A stretch of 64,000 nucleotides of DNA from Thalassobacillus pellis (GCF_016908295.1 NZ_JAFBDO010000004.1:186001-250000), one strand, 5' to 3'. Shown: positions 8,725-17,556, counted from the stretch's first letter. The notes: a model not told the origin generated them from the letters alone. Numbers and translations are program-made.

Positions 8725-9573
8725 TTACCCTTTCGTAGCCCCTGATGTCAATCCGGAAATCAGGTAACGCTGGAGCAATAAGAACACGAGAGCGATCGGT
8801 ACAGCAATCAGGATAGCCCCAGCAGAAAATCTCGTGAAATTATTCGAGAATTGATCGTTGATAAAATTGAACAGTCCAAGCGCCAATGTATATTTCTCCG
8901 GACTTGTCAAAACGATCCTCGGCAAAAGGAAGTCCATGAACGGTGCCATGAAATTGAACAAAGCAACGACGGCAAGAATCGGTTTGGCAAGGGGAAGCAT
9001 GATCGTCCAGAAAATTTTCAAATGGCCCGCTCCGTCAATTTTGGCAGCTTCGTCCAGTTCTTTCGGAATAGTATCGAAGTACCCTTTGACCAGCCAGGCA
9101 TTGAAAGGTATTTGCCCGCCAAGGTAAATCAGGGTCAAACCGACAAGGGAGTCGATGAGCCCGATAGTACTGAGTAAAATATACAATGCTACCATTCCCA
9201 TCAATGCCGGAAACATTTGCAGCAGCAAAAATGTATACAGCCCATACTTTTTCCCGATGAAATGGTAGCGTGAGAAAGCATAAGCAATTAACGATGTCAA
9301 AACAACCGAACCGGTGGCATTGGCAAATGCGACCATCAGGCTATTCTTATACCAGATGACATAATCACTTCCCGGGTCCGTAAACAGCCACAGATAGTGT
9401 TCAAGCGTCGGGTTGTCTGGAATCATTTTTGTGACGAGCATGTTCGTCCCGGGATTGATACTCATCATGATTGTCCATAGAAGCGGGTAGGCAATCACCA
9501 CAAACATCACCGCAAGGAAAAGATATATCAACGTTACTTCGATTTTTGATTTTGTTTTCGCATTCATAGCCAT
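8725..9573 (-). CDS. malG: maltodextrin ABC permease MalG
   Basis: Inner-membrane permease of the carbohydrate uptake-1 type, 282 residues with six predicted helices. The EAA loop that contacts the ATPase is clear (DEAAKIDGAG ... LPLAKPIL, about 178-202). Its start overlaps the malF stop by one base, so the two are translationally coupled. A second ATG at 9567 is also possible. Together with MalE and MalF it should import maltodextrins. No cognate ATPase is encoded nearby, so a shared MsmX-type ATPase is expected, as in Bacillus. Confidence 0.9.
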   Translation of the reverse strand: MAMNAKTKSKIEVTLIYLFLAVMFVVIAYPLLWTIMMSINPGTNMLVTKMIPDNPTLEHYLWLFTDPGSDYVIWYKNSLMVAFANATGSVVLTSLIAYAFSRYHFIGKKYGLYTFLLLQMFPALMGMVALYILLSTIGLIDSLVGLTLIYLGGQIPFNAWLVKGYFDTIPKELDEAAKIDGAGHLKIFWTIMLPLAKPILAVVALFNFMAPFMDFLLPRIVLTSPEKYTLALGLFNFINDQFSNNFTRFSAGAILIAVPIALVFLLLQRYLISGLTSGATKG

Positions 9574-10862
9574 CAGTAACGTCCCTCCTCTTTAAAGGCT
9601 GCCGTTCTCCTGAATTGGAAAAATGCAAAGATCGAAACCATCAATCCCATGATGATCGTAATCGCAGCTGCCATATTATAGTTGTTCGTTTCAAAGGTCA
9701 GCTTGTATACCCAGGAAATAAGAATATCGGTCCCGCCGGCAGACTGTCCCCTGACGGCCGGTTCCCCCTGGTTGAACAAATAGATGATATTGAAGTTATT
9801 GAAGTTACCTGCATACTGCATGATCAAAAGCGGTGCGGTCGCATACAGAATATGGGGCAATGTAATGAATCTGAATTTCTGCAGTCTGGTTCCCCCGTCC
9901 ACATCTGCCGCTTCATACATATCGGCAGGAACACTTTGCAGCACTCCTGTAAACAATGCGAAGACAAACGGGAAACCAAGCCATGTCTGGATCATGATCA
10001 GTGCAACTTTTGCCCAGAATGGATCCGACAGCCACGGAATCATCATGCCAAATTGACTTAGAACATCCCGGTTGATGGCACCAAAGGTCGGGTTGAATAA
10101 TGCAGAGAAGATCAATATCGAAACAAACGCCGGAACTGCCCAAGGCAGAATCAGGACCGTACGGATCATGCGTTTGAATTTGATGCGTTTATCATTGACG
10201 AGCAAAGCAAGAAATAGACCTAACGCAATCTGCAGCGTGGTAGCGACAACCGTCCAGACGATGGTCCACGTAAATACATTGAAGAAGGTATCCTGCCAGA
10301 TTTCCACATTCACCAGGTTTACGAAATTCTCAAAACCGACCCAGTCCAACAATTTACGGGGTGGAGAATTGTACTGGTCGTAGTTGGTAAATGCGAGTGA
10401 AATCATAAAGGCAAGGGGTAGTACCACGATGAAAATCAGCATCAGCAAGCCGGGCAGTATCATGAAATAAGGAAAACCCCTATCATAGAAATCCTGCATA
10501 GCACGGAAAAGTCCTGGGTTCGGTTTTCCATGTTCTCTTGCGATTGCATCCCGCCTTGCATCCTTCACATTAAAAAGGTAAATGGCAATTCCAAACACCA
10601 GGATAATTACAGAAATGAATCCCTGAATCAATAGTTGGATGGAATGATGTTCTCTTGGTATGGTTCCCAGTGTGAACAATCCCCAGATTCCAATATCAAT
10701 ATAATCCCAGAAGGTCACCAAAAACGAAACAGCAATGACAAACAGCAGGAGCCCCTTTCCAAATCTACGGTTGTAGATCTGGCCGAGTCCCGGAACAAGT
10801 ATAGATAATAATGTGGCAATGTTACGGGGCTTCTTCAGTGTTTGTCTATCATCCTTTGCCAT
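9573..10862 (-). CDS. malF: maltodextrin ABC permease MalF
   Basis: Membrane permease, 429 residues. It has an N-terminal extension of about 130 residues with extra membrane helices, as in other MalF proteins, before the six-helix core. The EAA motif reads YEAADVDGGTRLQKF. The N-terminus carries the LVPGLGQIYN motif seen in several Gram-positive MalF proteins. The ATG at 10862 is selected because GGGGAGGAAATTCGT precedes it; the upstream ATG has no comparable site. Cotranscribed between malE and malG. Confidence 0.9.
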   Translation of the reverse strand: MAKDDRQTLKKPRNIATLLSILVPGLGQIYNRRFGKGLLLFVIAVSFLVTFWDYIDIGIWGLFTLGTIPREHHSIQLLIQGFISVIILVFGIAIYLFNVKDARRDAIAREHGKPNPGLFRAMQDFYDRGFPYFMILPGLLMLIFIVVLPLAFMISLAFTNYDQYNSPPRKLLDWVGFENFVNLVNVEIWQDTFFNVFTWTIVWTVVATTLQIALGLFLALLVNDKRIKFKRMIRTVLILPWAVPAFVSILIFSALFNPTFGAINRDVLSQFGMMIPWLSDPFWAKVALIMIQTWLGFPFVFALFTGVLQSVPADMYEAADVDGGTRLQKFRFITLPHILYATAPLLIMQYAGNFNNFNIIYLFNQGEPAVRGQSAGGTDILISWVYKLTFETNNYNMAAAITIIMGLMVSIFAFFQFRRTAAFKEEGRY

Positions 10863-10943
10863 ACGAATTTCCTCCCCTATGTAGATAAAAGGGAGATGGA
10901 AGGCACCAAGGCCTTCCACCCTCCCGTCTGTGTTCTATTATGA

Positions 10944-12233
10944 TTATTGGGCACCAGAAGCCGCGATGTTATCCTTGATGATTTGTACGGCTTCATTCAA
11001 AACTGGCTCGACCGGTTCCCCTTTGGAAATAAATTGCAGCGCATTGTTGATCGGTTCCCAGACCTGCTGCATAGCAGGTATGCCAGGCATAGGCTCACCA
11101 TAGGTCGCCTGTTCTGCAAATGCTGACATGATTTCATCGTCAGCAATCGCCGCATTTTCGATGGAATCTTTTCGGGCTGGCATTTCACCGGCCATTTCGT
11201 AATAAGTCATGGCGTTTTCACTATTAGTGATGTACCCCATCAAATCTTCTGCCCATTCTTTGTTTTTAGAGTAATAGGAAAGCATATAGGACTTTACACC
11301 GACAAAAGATTTCGGATGTTCTCCGTTATCGAGTAGCGGGAGTGGAACAGCGGCCAGATCCTCACCCAGTGCATCCTGGTATTCGCGCACCATCCAAGGT
11401 CCGTTGATAACCGTCGACACCTTCCCTTCCTTGAACAGTCCGTTCATAATATCCCCAGTCAAGTCCTGTGGAATATAGCCTTTTTCAAACCAGGATTGAA
11501 TCATTTTTCCACCCTCGACAGCACCTTCATTATTCAGACCGATATCGTTGATGTCATACGTTCCATCTTCCTTTGCAAACACATAGGCGCCATTACCAGA
11601 AAAGAACGGATAGGTGTAATAGAAATTCGCTGCCTCCATCAAAAATCCGTACTTGTCTTCCCCCGCCTTTGTGTCACGTTCTGCAATAGCCATCAAATCA
11701 TCCATCGTTTCCGGCTTTTCTTTGACCAATGATTTGTTATAGAAAAAGGCGTAGGTTTCCGTAACAGCTGGGTATCCCCACACATCTCCATCGTATGTAA
11801 CAGCTTCCACAGCAGTTTCTGTGTACTCACTTTTCTTATCACCAAGGCTTACTGGATCAATCAACCCTTGCAGTACCAGGTCGCCAATTCTGTCGTGCGG
11901 CTGGAAAATGATATCCGGTCCATTACCACTTGGTCCTTCAACCGCCAGCTTCTCGACCTGATCCAGCATTGAAATCGGAATGATTTCTACTTCTATCCCT
12001 TTTTCCTCCGTATATTTATCTGTGATTGACTTCAAGGCTGCTTCCCGCTTTTCTTCAGCATTCATCCAGATCGTCAGTTTCTCTGGTTTTTCAGGCATTT
12101 CGCCATCCGCTGCTCCAGATTCATCCCCACCTGCATCACTACTTGCCTCCTGTTCCGTTTTATCCGGTCCACAAGCAGCAAGTACTCCCACCAGTAACAG
12201 GGCTGTAAACAACAAGCCTAACCATTTTTTCAT
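10944..12233 (-). CDS. malE: maltodextrin-binding lipoprotein MalE
   Basis: Extracellular solute-binding lipoprotein, 429 residues, of the family 1 (maltose-binding) type. The signal peptide ends in the lipobox VLAAC near residue 21, followed by an acidic Ser/Gly/Glu linker. The mature part has the usual LTIWMNAEE start and the central GPDIIFQPHDRIGDL region. ATG at 12233 has the site GGGAGG and leaves a proper signal peptide. First gene of the importer operon; a promoter and operator lie upstream (12293-12350). Confidence 0.9.
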   Translation of the reverse strand: MKKWLGLLFTALLLVGVLAACGPDKTEQEASSDAGGDESGAADGEMPEKPEKLTIWMNAEEKREAALKSITDKYTEEKGIEVEIIPISMLDQVEKLAVEGPSGNGPDIIFQPHDRIGDLVLQGLIDPVSLGDKKSEYTETAVEAVTYDGDVWGYPAVTETYAFFYNKSLVKEKPETMDDLMAIAERDTKAGEDKYGFLMEAANFYYTYPFFSGNGAYVFAKEDGTYDINDIGLNNEGAVEGGKMIQSWFEKGYIPQDLTGDIMNGLFKEGKVSTVINGPWMVREYQDALGEDLAAVPLPLLDNGEHPKSFVGVKSYMLSYYSKNKEWAEDLMGYITNSENAMTYYEMAGEMPARKDSIENAAIADDEIMSAFAEQATYGEPMPGIPAMQQVWEPINNALQFISKGEPVEPVLNEAVQIIKDNIAASGAQ

Positions 12234-12292
12234 ATGATTGACCTCCCATAAATTTTTCCGTTGCTTTTGTAATCGCTCCCAAAATCCAATTT

Positions 12293-12350
12293 GCGAAAAC
12301 GATTGCACAACAGTTGTCTTTTATTATACATTTCCGGATATAATTTGCAA
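12293..12350 (-). promoter_or_regulatory. malE promoter with downstream operator
   Basis: On the minus strand, TTGCAA (12345-12350), a 16-base spacer and TATAAT (12323-12328) form a sigma-A promoter. The operator GCGAAAACGATTGCAC (complement, 12293-12308) lies just past the start point, where a bound repressor would block transcription. It also partly matches a CcpA cre site. Confidence 0.75.
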
Positions 12351-12507
12351 CACTATTTTGATATTTTTGTCGAAAGCACCATAAACATTGACAATCCAAT
12401 ACTTTTTCATCTCAATTATTGCAGTTTACGACATAAATTCCTATTGACTTTACCGCCTGTTATCGCTACCTTTAGAATAGTAATAAACGCGGATAATTTA
12501 CTGATTT

Positions 12508-12523
12508 GCGCAAACGATTGTAC
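12508..12523 (+). promoter_or_regulatory. MalR-type operator upstream of neopullulanase
   Basis: GCGCAAACGATTGTAC, nearly the same as the malE operator, ends 16 bases before the neopullulanase start. It gives both divergent arms of the locus the same control site. Confidence 0.65.
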
Positions 12524-12539
12524 TGAAAGGATGATGTTT

Positions 12540-14285
12540 TTGTTCAAAGAAGCTGTCTATCACCGGCCGAAAGATAATTTCGCTTATGCCTATGATAAAG
12601 ACACTCTCCACATCATGATTCAAGTGAAAAAAGGGGATATGGAGGGTGTAGAGCTGATTTATGGTGACCCCTACGAATGGGGAGATAAAGGCTGGGTCAG
12701 CCATGTTATCGCTATGGAAAAGACCGGATCATCCAATCTTCATGACTTCTGGAAAGCTGCTGTGAAACCTCCTTACCGCAGACTGAGATACGGATTCCGT
12801 TTGTCTGATGGTAAAGAAACAGCCTTTTACACGGAAAGAGGGTTCTATGCCGCGGCTCCCGATGATACAGCCTATTATTTCTGTTTTCCTTACCTGAATT
12901 CAGCAGATGTTTTTCAAGCACCAGAATGGGTGAGAGAGACAACCTGGTATCAGATTTTTCCTGAGAGGTTCGCTAATGGTGATGCCTCACTCGATCCTGC
13001 AGGTAGGCTCCCGTGGGGGAGTTCACCTCCGACAAGGGAAAATTTTTTCGGCGGGGACTTCCAGGGCGTTGTAGAGCATCTCGACCACCTCGTGGAACTG
13101 GGAATCAACGGCATCTACTTTACGCCAATCTTTCATGCCTACTCGAATCATAAATACGACACCATCGATTACATGAAAATAGATCCACAGTTTGGCGACG
13201 AAGAATCGTTCCGTATGCTCGTCAAGGAATGCCATGAGCGTGGCATCCGGGTGATGCTCGATGCTGTTTTCAACCATAGCGGCTATTACTTCCCACCTTT
13301 TCAGGATGTATTAGAAAAGGGAGAATCCTCCCAGTACAAGGACTGGTTCCACATTTGGAGCTTTCCAGTCCAGACAAAACCTATGCCAAATTATGACACC
13401 TTTGGATTTGTATCGACAATGCCGAAGCTGAATACAGAAAATCAGGAAGTGAAAGACTACTTACTTAAAGTTGCCCGTTATTGGATAGAAGAATTTGATA
13501 TTGACGGCTGGAGACTCGATGTCGCCAATGAAATCGATCATGCTTTCTGGAGAGAATTCCGCACAACTGTCAAAGAAGTGAAACCAGATGCCTATATTCT
13601 GGGTGAAATCTGGCACGATTCCATGCCCTGGCTGCAGGGAGAGCAATTTGATGCCGTGATGAACTACCCGTTTACCAATAGTGCAGTCGATTTCTTTGCA
13701 AAAGGAACAATCGGGTCCCAGGAGTTCCAAAACAACCTGACCCAAGTACTGCACATGTATCCCGCCAATGTTAATGAAGTAGCGTTCAACTTACTGGACA
13801 GCCATGATACACCACGGATTTTGACGCTTGCTGGCAATGAGGTCACGAGAGTAAAACTATTATACTTATTTCAATTATCCTTTATCGGCACCCCTTGCAT
13901 ATACTATGGAGATGAAATCGGCATGAGTGGCGGTGCGGATCCGGAGTGCCGTAAATGCATGGTTTGGGAAGAAGAACATCAGAACCGGGATCTTTTCCGT
14001 TTTGTTAAGCAGCTGCTTCATCTAAGATCAACTGAACCTGCTTTCGGAAATAAAGCCTCCTTCCGCTTCCTGGAAACCAACAACTCAGCTTGTATCGCCT
14101 ATCAAAAACAACACGAACATCAGAAACTCGTATTTATCCTTAATAATTCTCCTGAGCAACAAGAGGTGGCTATAAAAACGTTACAAAATGTAACGGTCAG
14201 AGATCTATTAACCAATGACACCAGCCAAATAGACGAATCTATTCAAATGGCTGCTTTCGGTTTTAACATTTATGAAGTCAGATGA
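12540..14285 (+). CDS. neopullulanase / cyclomaltodextrinase, GH13_20
   Basis: Cytosolic glycosidase of 581 residues, hydrolysing cyclodextrins, pullulan and imported maltodextrins to maltose or panose. An N-terminal beta domain (1-125, the dimerisation module of this subfamily) precedes the barrel. Catalytic residues are Asp327 (GWRLD), Glu356 (LGEIW) and Asp423 (LLDSHD). These fall one residue from the classic 328/357/424 triad of neopullulanase, supporting the chosen start. That start is the TTG at 12540, eight bases after AAGGA, giving MFKEAVYHRPK. The tandem ATGs upstream sit on the ribosome-binding site. No signal peptide. Divergent from malE, and supplies maltose to the phosphorylase. 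Confidence 0.9.
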   Translation: MFKEAVYHRPKDNFAYAYDKDTLHIMIQVKKGDMEGVELIYGDPYEWGDKGWVSHVIAMEKTGSSNLHDFWKAAVKPPYRRLRYGFRLSDGKETAFYTERGFYAAAPDDTAYYFCFPYLNSADVFQAPEWVRETTWYQIFPERFANGDASLDPAGRLPWGSSPPTRENFFGGDFQGVVEHLDHLVELGINGIYFTPIFHAYSNHKYDTIDYMKIDPQFGDEESFRMLVKECHERGIRVMLDAVFNHSGYYFPPFQDVLEKGESSQYKDWFHIWSFPVQTKPMPNYDTFGFVSTMPKLNTENQEVKDYLLKVARYWIEEFDIDGWRLDVANEIDHAFWREFRTTVKEVKPDAYILGEIWHDSMPWLQGEQFDAVMNYPFTNSAVDFFAKGTIGSQEFQNNLTQVLHMYPANVNEVAFNLLDSHDTPRILTLAGNEVTRVKLLYLFQLSFIGTPCIYYGDEIGMSGGADPECRKCMVWEEEHQNRDLFRFVKQLLHLRSTEPAFGNKASFRFLETNNSACIAYQKQHEHQKLVFILNNSPEQQEVAIKTLQNVTVRDLLTNDTSQIDESIQMAAFGFNIYEVR

Positions 14286-14605
14286 AGTACAGAGGCTGGG
14301 AAATAAGAAAAAACAATGGTTTCAGAAACGACGATTATAATTAAACCTTATATACGCTGAGAATTAGCGTATCCCAAATACGCAGACTCCTGCGGGAACA
14401 GCACGAGTCGAAGCTCCACTTGGTCAAACGTTTTTCTTGACCAAGTTAGCTGAGGCCGTGCCCGCGGAAAGCGGAGTGTTTGGACGAAGCGATGGTAAAA
14501 AAATATATCCCGGTACGCATCCAATCCGAACTGATGTAAATGAATCGTTCGGATTATTTTATGCTTTTTTTCCCAACTCCTTTCTATATGGTTTTCTTCA
14601 AGGAA
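14286..14605. other. intergenic region between convergent genes
   Basis: Holds one family 1 repeat (14380-14493). No gene is supported; a 64-codon frame here lies across the repeat. Confidence 0.6.
14380..14493 (+). repeat. palindromic repeat family 1, copy C
   Basis: Shares CTGCGGGAACAGCACGAG, the CTTGGTCAAAC / CTTGACCAAG core and GCTGAGGCCGTGCCCGCGG with copies A and B. Lies between convergent neopullulanase and asparagine synthetase genes. Confidence 0.8.
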
Positions 14606-16447
14606 TCATAAAGATATTTTATATGTTTTAAGCCAATAATCGATTTGGCATAGATGAGCGAGAAGCTGGGGTCCAGTCATCAGTTGTCCGAACCAAGGAA
14701 CTGCTATTTCCTTCCCACGTGATGCTGTCAGCTGCCTTACTTTTTCCCTGTCATACAGCTGGAACAAAGGTGAATGGCTATCTGCGAGAATCTCATCCAT
14801 CCAACGGACAACAGCATCGGTGTAGACAGGATTATGCGTCTTGGGATAAGGGTTTTTCTTCCGGTACAACACCTTATCTGGCAAAATGCCTTCCAATGCT
14901 TTTCGAAGCAGCCCTTTTTCCTGGCTGCCGAGATACTTCATCTCCCAAGGAATATTCCAAGCATACTCGACCAGATGGTGATCGCTGAATGGCACACGAA
15001 CTTCGATACTTTTTCCCATGCTCATCCGATCTTTCCGATCAAGCAAGGTCTGCATAAAGCCGTTCATATTCAAATAAAACATCTGTCTCCGCTGCTGTTC
15101 TTCCTGCGATTCCCCTTTAAGCGATGGCGTCTCGTCGATAGTTTCCTGATACCGTTCGAGCATATACCCTTTCAAATCAAGCGCATTCTTCATCTCCTTC
15201 GTCAACAGCCCATTCCTAAGTTCCAGGGAGCGAATCCACGGAAACCCTTCCCTCTCCAGCTCATCTTTTCGGTAAAACCATGGATATCCTCCGAAAATCT
15301 CATCGGCGCATTCACCAGATAATGCGACAGTCACTTGCTTTTTCACCTCCCCGCTGAACCATAATAAGGAGGAATCTACATCGGCCATCCCTGGAAGATC
15401 CCGAAATGCAGTTGCCTGTTTCAAAAGTCGCACCAGCTCTTCATTATCCGCAAGACAGGTATGATGGTTCGTTCCATGCTTTTTTTGAATCAGTGCAATG
15501 AAATCATGGTCACTCTCCGGCTGAAAGGCATTCGGCTTAAAGTGTTCCTTGTTTCCTTCAAAATCTATGGAAAACGTATGCAAAGGCCCAGCCTGATCCT
15601 GGCGATATTTTTCAGCTGCCAGTGCCGTAATTGCACTGGAATCGACCCCGCCTGATAAAAAGGTTCCCAGCGGCACATCGGAAACGAGCTGCCTGTGCAC
15701 AGCATCGAGAAACAACGTACGCACTTTTTCGATCGTTTTTTCCAATGAATCCTCATGAGGTTTACTTTCCACATTCCAGTACCTTTTTATTTTCAACCCA
15801 TAACGTGTAAAAGTGGCACAATGACCTGGGCGTAACTCCTGGATCCCTTTGAAAACTCCAACTCCTGGTGTTCGTGAGGGCCCTAAGGCAAGCAATTCAT
15901 GGAGACCCGTTTCATCGAGGGCAGCAGTGATTCCTGGATGAGCGAGAATCGCTTTTATTTCCGATGCAAACAGAAAACCTCCATCATGTTCTGTATAAAA
16001 TAACGGCTTAACCCCCAGCCGGTCACGGGCCAAAAATAAAGATTGTTTTTCATCGTCCCAGACAGCAAATGCAAAAATCCCATTAAGATGGTCTACGCAA
16101 GCCTCCCCCCATTCCATATAGCTTGTCAACAGCACTTCCGTATCGGAATGGGAATGAAAAGACCAACCTTTTTTCTTTAAGGTCGACCGTATATCTTCCG
16201 TATTGTAAAGCTCCCCGTTATAGCAGAGGACATAATTCTTCTCCCCAGCCTGTTTTTTCATAGGCTGGCGTCCGCCCGCAGGATCGATTACGATGAGCCG
16301 GCGGTGTCCGAATGCATTATGCGCAGTGTGCCATTGATTCGATTCATCAGGACCGCGATGCTCCAGTTTCCTCCCCATCTGTGCGATGACAGCCTGTTGC
16401 TCCCTCAAATCCTTGCCAAAATCTGTCCATCCAACAATGCCACACAT
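14606..16447 (-). CDS. asnO: asparagine synthetase, glutamine-hydrolysing (AsnB/AsnO type)
   Basis: Transfers glutamine amide nitrogen to aspartate with ATP, giving asparagine. The 613-residue length is close to B. subtilis AsnO. Start ATG at 16447 (site AAGGAGTG) gives MCGIVGW, so Cys2 becomes the N-terminal nucleophile of the glutaminase domain. RGPDES and YNGELYN complete that site. The synthetase domain carries the pyrophosphate loop SGGVDSS (265-271). In B. subtilis asnO is sporulation-associated and lies near yisL, as here, so the AsnO assignment rests mainly on gene context. AsnB or AsnH roles cannot be excluded. Confidence 0.85.
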   Translation of the reverse strand: MCGIVGWTDFGKDLREQQAVIAQMGRKLEHRGPDESNQWHTAHNAFGHRRLIVIDPAGGRQPMKKQAGEKNYVLCYNGELYNTEDIRSTLKKKGWSFHSHSDTEVLLTSYMEWGEACVDHLNGIFAFAVWDDEKQSLFLARDRLGVKPLFYTEHDGGFLFASEIKAILAHPGITAALDETGLHELLALGPSRTPGVGVFKGIQELRPGHCATFTRYGLKIKRYWNVESKPHEDSLEKTIEKVRTLFLDAVHRQLVSDVPLGTFLSGGVDSSAITALAAEKYRQDQAGPLHTFSIDFEGNKEHFKPNAFQPESDHDFIALIQKKHGTNHHTCLADNEELVRLLKQATAFRDLPGMADVDSSLLWFSGEVKKQVTVALSGECADEIFGGYPWFYRKDELEREGFPWIRSLELRNGLLTKEMKNALDLKGYMLERYQETIDETPSLKGESQEEQQRRQMFYLNMNGFMQTLLDRKDRMSMGKSIEVRVPFSDHHLVEYAWNIPWEMKYLGSQEKGLLRKALEGILPDKVLYRKKNPYPKTHNPVYTDAVVRWMDEILADSHSPLFQLYDREKVRQLTASRGKEIAVPWFGQLMTGPQLLAHLCQIDYWLKTYKISL

Positions 16448-16542
16448 AGGCATGCACTCCTTCTGTCTGTAACCCAAAAGATATTCTAATATATGAACGA
16501 AAGACATGTCCGTATGTAGGATAAGTTTTTACGTTATTCCCC

Positions 16543-16571
16543 TTGACAATGATAATGATAATTATTATCAT
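16543..16571 (+). promoter_or_regulatory. Fur-controlled sigma-A promoter
   Basis: TTGACA (16543-16548), a 17-base spacer, and TATCAT (16566-16571). A perfect 7-1-7 Fur box, TGATAAT-T-ATTATCA (16556-16570), covers the spacer and -10, with another TGATAAT half-site at 16550. Iron-bound Fur should shut this promoter fully. Confidence 0.88.
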
Positions 16572-16577
16572 TTAAAT

Positions 16578-16710
16578 TGTAAGACAACAGTTTACTTTCG
16601 TTACCCCCCAATAACATAGAAAACTGTTGCTCACGCTGTAATCCAAAAATAACCCCCTTGAAGCTGTCCAATTGGCTAAAACCCGCCAGGACAGCTTCTT
16701 TTTGTTTTTT
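16578..16710 (+). ncRNA. fsrA: Fur-regulated small RNA, FsrA-like
   Basis: No reading frame follows the Fur-box promoter. Instead there is a compact RNA of about 130 bases. A 9-bp hairpin, CAACAGTTT (16585-16593) with AAACTGTTG (16621-16629), displays CCCCCC (16604-16609) in its loop. A second run, CCCCC (16653-16657), lies in an unpaired stretch. The RNA ends in a terminator with stem GAAGCTGTCC / GGACAGCTTC and a U-tract. C-rich single-stranded segments that mask Shine-Dalgarno sequences are the hallmark of FsrA, the iron-sparing small RNA of Bacillus. That role is inferred from structure, promoter and resemblance; targets are not known here. The start point is estimated from the -10. Confidence 0.8.
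16660..16710 (+). terminator. terminator of the FsrA-like RNA
   Basis: Ten-bp perfect stem GAAGCTGTCC (16660-16669) / GGACAGCTTC (16689-16698), followed by TTTTTGTTTTTT. Confidence 0.9.
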
Positions 16711-16778
16711 GTTCCTTATTTAGAAACGAAATCAGAATGACTTGCCCACCTTTTTACTTACTGCGGGCATTAAGAAGT

Positions 16779-16899
16779 TGAGCGAGCATATTTTGCACAT
16801 TGGCGAGCGTAAAAAGGCCTGGGCGAGTGTATTTTGCACGTTCACGAGCCTAAAGCGCCCCTGAGCAAGCGTATTCAGCGCATTGGCGAGCATAAGAAA
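16779..16899 (-). repeat. three degenerate tandem repeats of about 41 bases
   Basis: Units start at 16779, 16820 and 16862, each beginning TGRGCRAG and containing a GTATTTTGCAC-like block, then CGAGC. A related but more decayed stretch is at about 41840-41935. The minus-strand frame across them gives Leu-Ala-Asn-rich repeats but has no start signal and is not called. Confidence 0.65.
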
Positions 16900-16993
16900 A
16901 ACTTGGCTTGTCGCTAAGTCCTTATGGCGAGCCTTCGTTTTACTTATACAATAATCCTTTAACAAGGTTAAACTTTCTTAAAGCATAAAAAAA
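16893..16993 (-). repeat. dispersed repeat family 2, copy 2
   Basis: Matches copy 1 closely (ACTTGGCTTGTCGCTAAGT, CTTATGGCGA, AACTTTCTTAAAG). Directly abuts the yisL terminator. Confidence 0.85.
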
Positions 16994-17022
16994 TCCTGGC
17001 GCCAAAAGGAGCCAGGTTTTTT
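16988..17022 (-). terminator. yisL terminator
   Basis: Stem CCTGGC / GCCAGG; on the minus strand it is followed by ATTTTTTTAT, which runs into repeat family 2. Confidence 0.8.
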
Positions 17023-17036
17023 ATTCCCATTATTGA

Positions 17037-17396
17037 TCAGGCCGGTAGAATTCCCATTGGAAGAATTCCGAATCCTAATATTAATGCAAGTGCAAACGCT
17101 GCTAGCAGCTGTATCCACCAGCTGGATGCCGATTCACTTTTCGAAACTTTGATAGCAACCATTTCGATAGACGCGATTGCCCAAAGTCCGACAAGCAGTT
17201 TGACAATAACAAGAAGATCAATAGATGCATAGGAAGCGAACAAGCTTCCTCCTGAATAAAGAATTAGTAAATAATCAAGACGTAATATCATTTGTGTGAT
17301 CTTGGCTGGTTTCGCTCTGCCTGCTCGTGAAAAAGTCAGGACGAGTATTAAAAGCGCGAGTGCAATCACCCATGAGGTGATATGTAGATGTGCCAC
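17037..17396 (-). CDS. yisL: YisL-like DUF1516 membrane protein
   Basis: Small integral membrane protein, 119 residues, four hydrophobic helices, function unknown. It starts with HLHITSW, the family's conserved N-terminus, and contains the KITQMILRL stretch. The start is the GTG at 17396, with AAAGGAGGAATATACA upstream. A longer ATG frame would add 31 unrelated residues before the ribosome-binding site. Neighbouring asnO and yisL also occur close together in B. subtilis. Confidence 0.82.
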   Translation of the reverse strand: MAHLHITSWVIALALLILVLTFSRAGRAKPAKITQMILRLDYLLILYSGGSLFASYASIDLLVIVKLLVGLWAIASIEMVAIKVSKSESASSWWIQLLAAFALALILGFGILPMGILPA

Positions 17397-17556
17397 TGTA
17401 TATTCCTCCTTTTTTAGCAATCTATGGATATAGTACCATGATTGCTCGAGATATACATAATGAAACCTGTTTGTACGAAATTCTGTCACAAAAAAGAAAA
17501 TTTAGAAAAAACCTGTTATAATGTAACAAGATTTTGATTAGTTATGGAGGGATACT

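Noticed and set aside
14774-15322. 182-codon frame antisense to asparagine synthetase
   Set aside because: Shadow of a conserved gene with no start signals.
16779-16899. CRISPR array
   Set aside because: Units are directly abutting and degenerate, with no constant repeats separated by unique spacers, and no cas genes nearby.
16732-16965. 77-codon minus-strand frame with Leu-Ala-Asn repeats
   Set aside because: Comes from the tandem repeats and repeat family 2, with no start signal.
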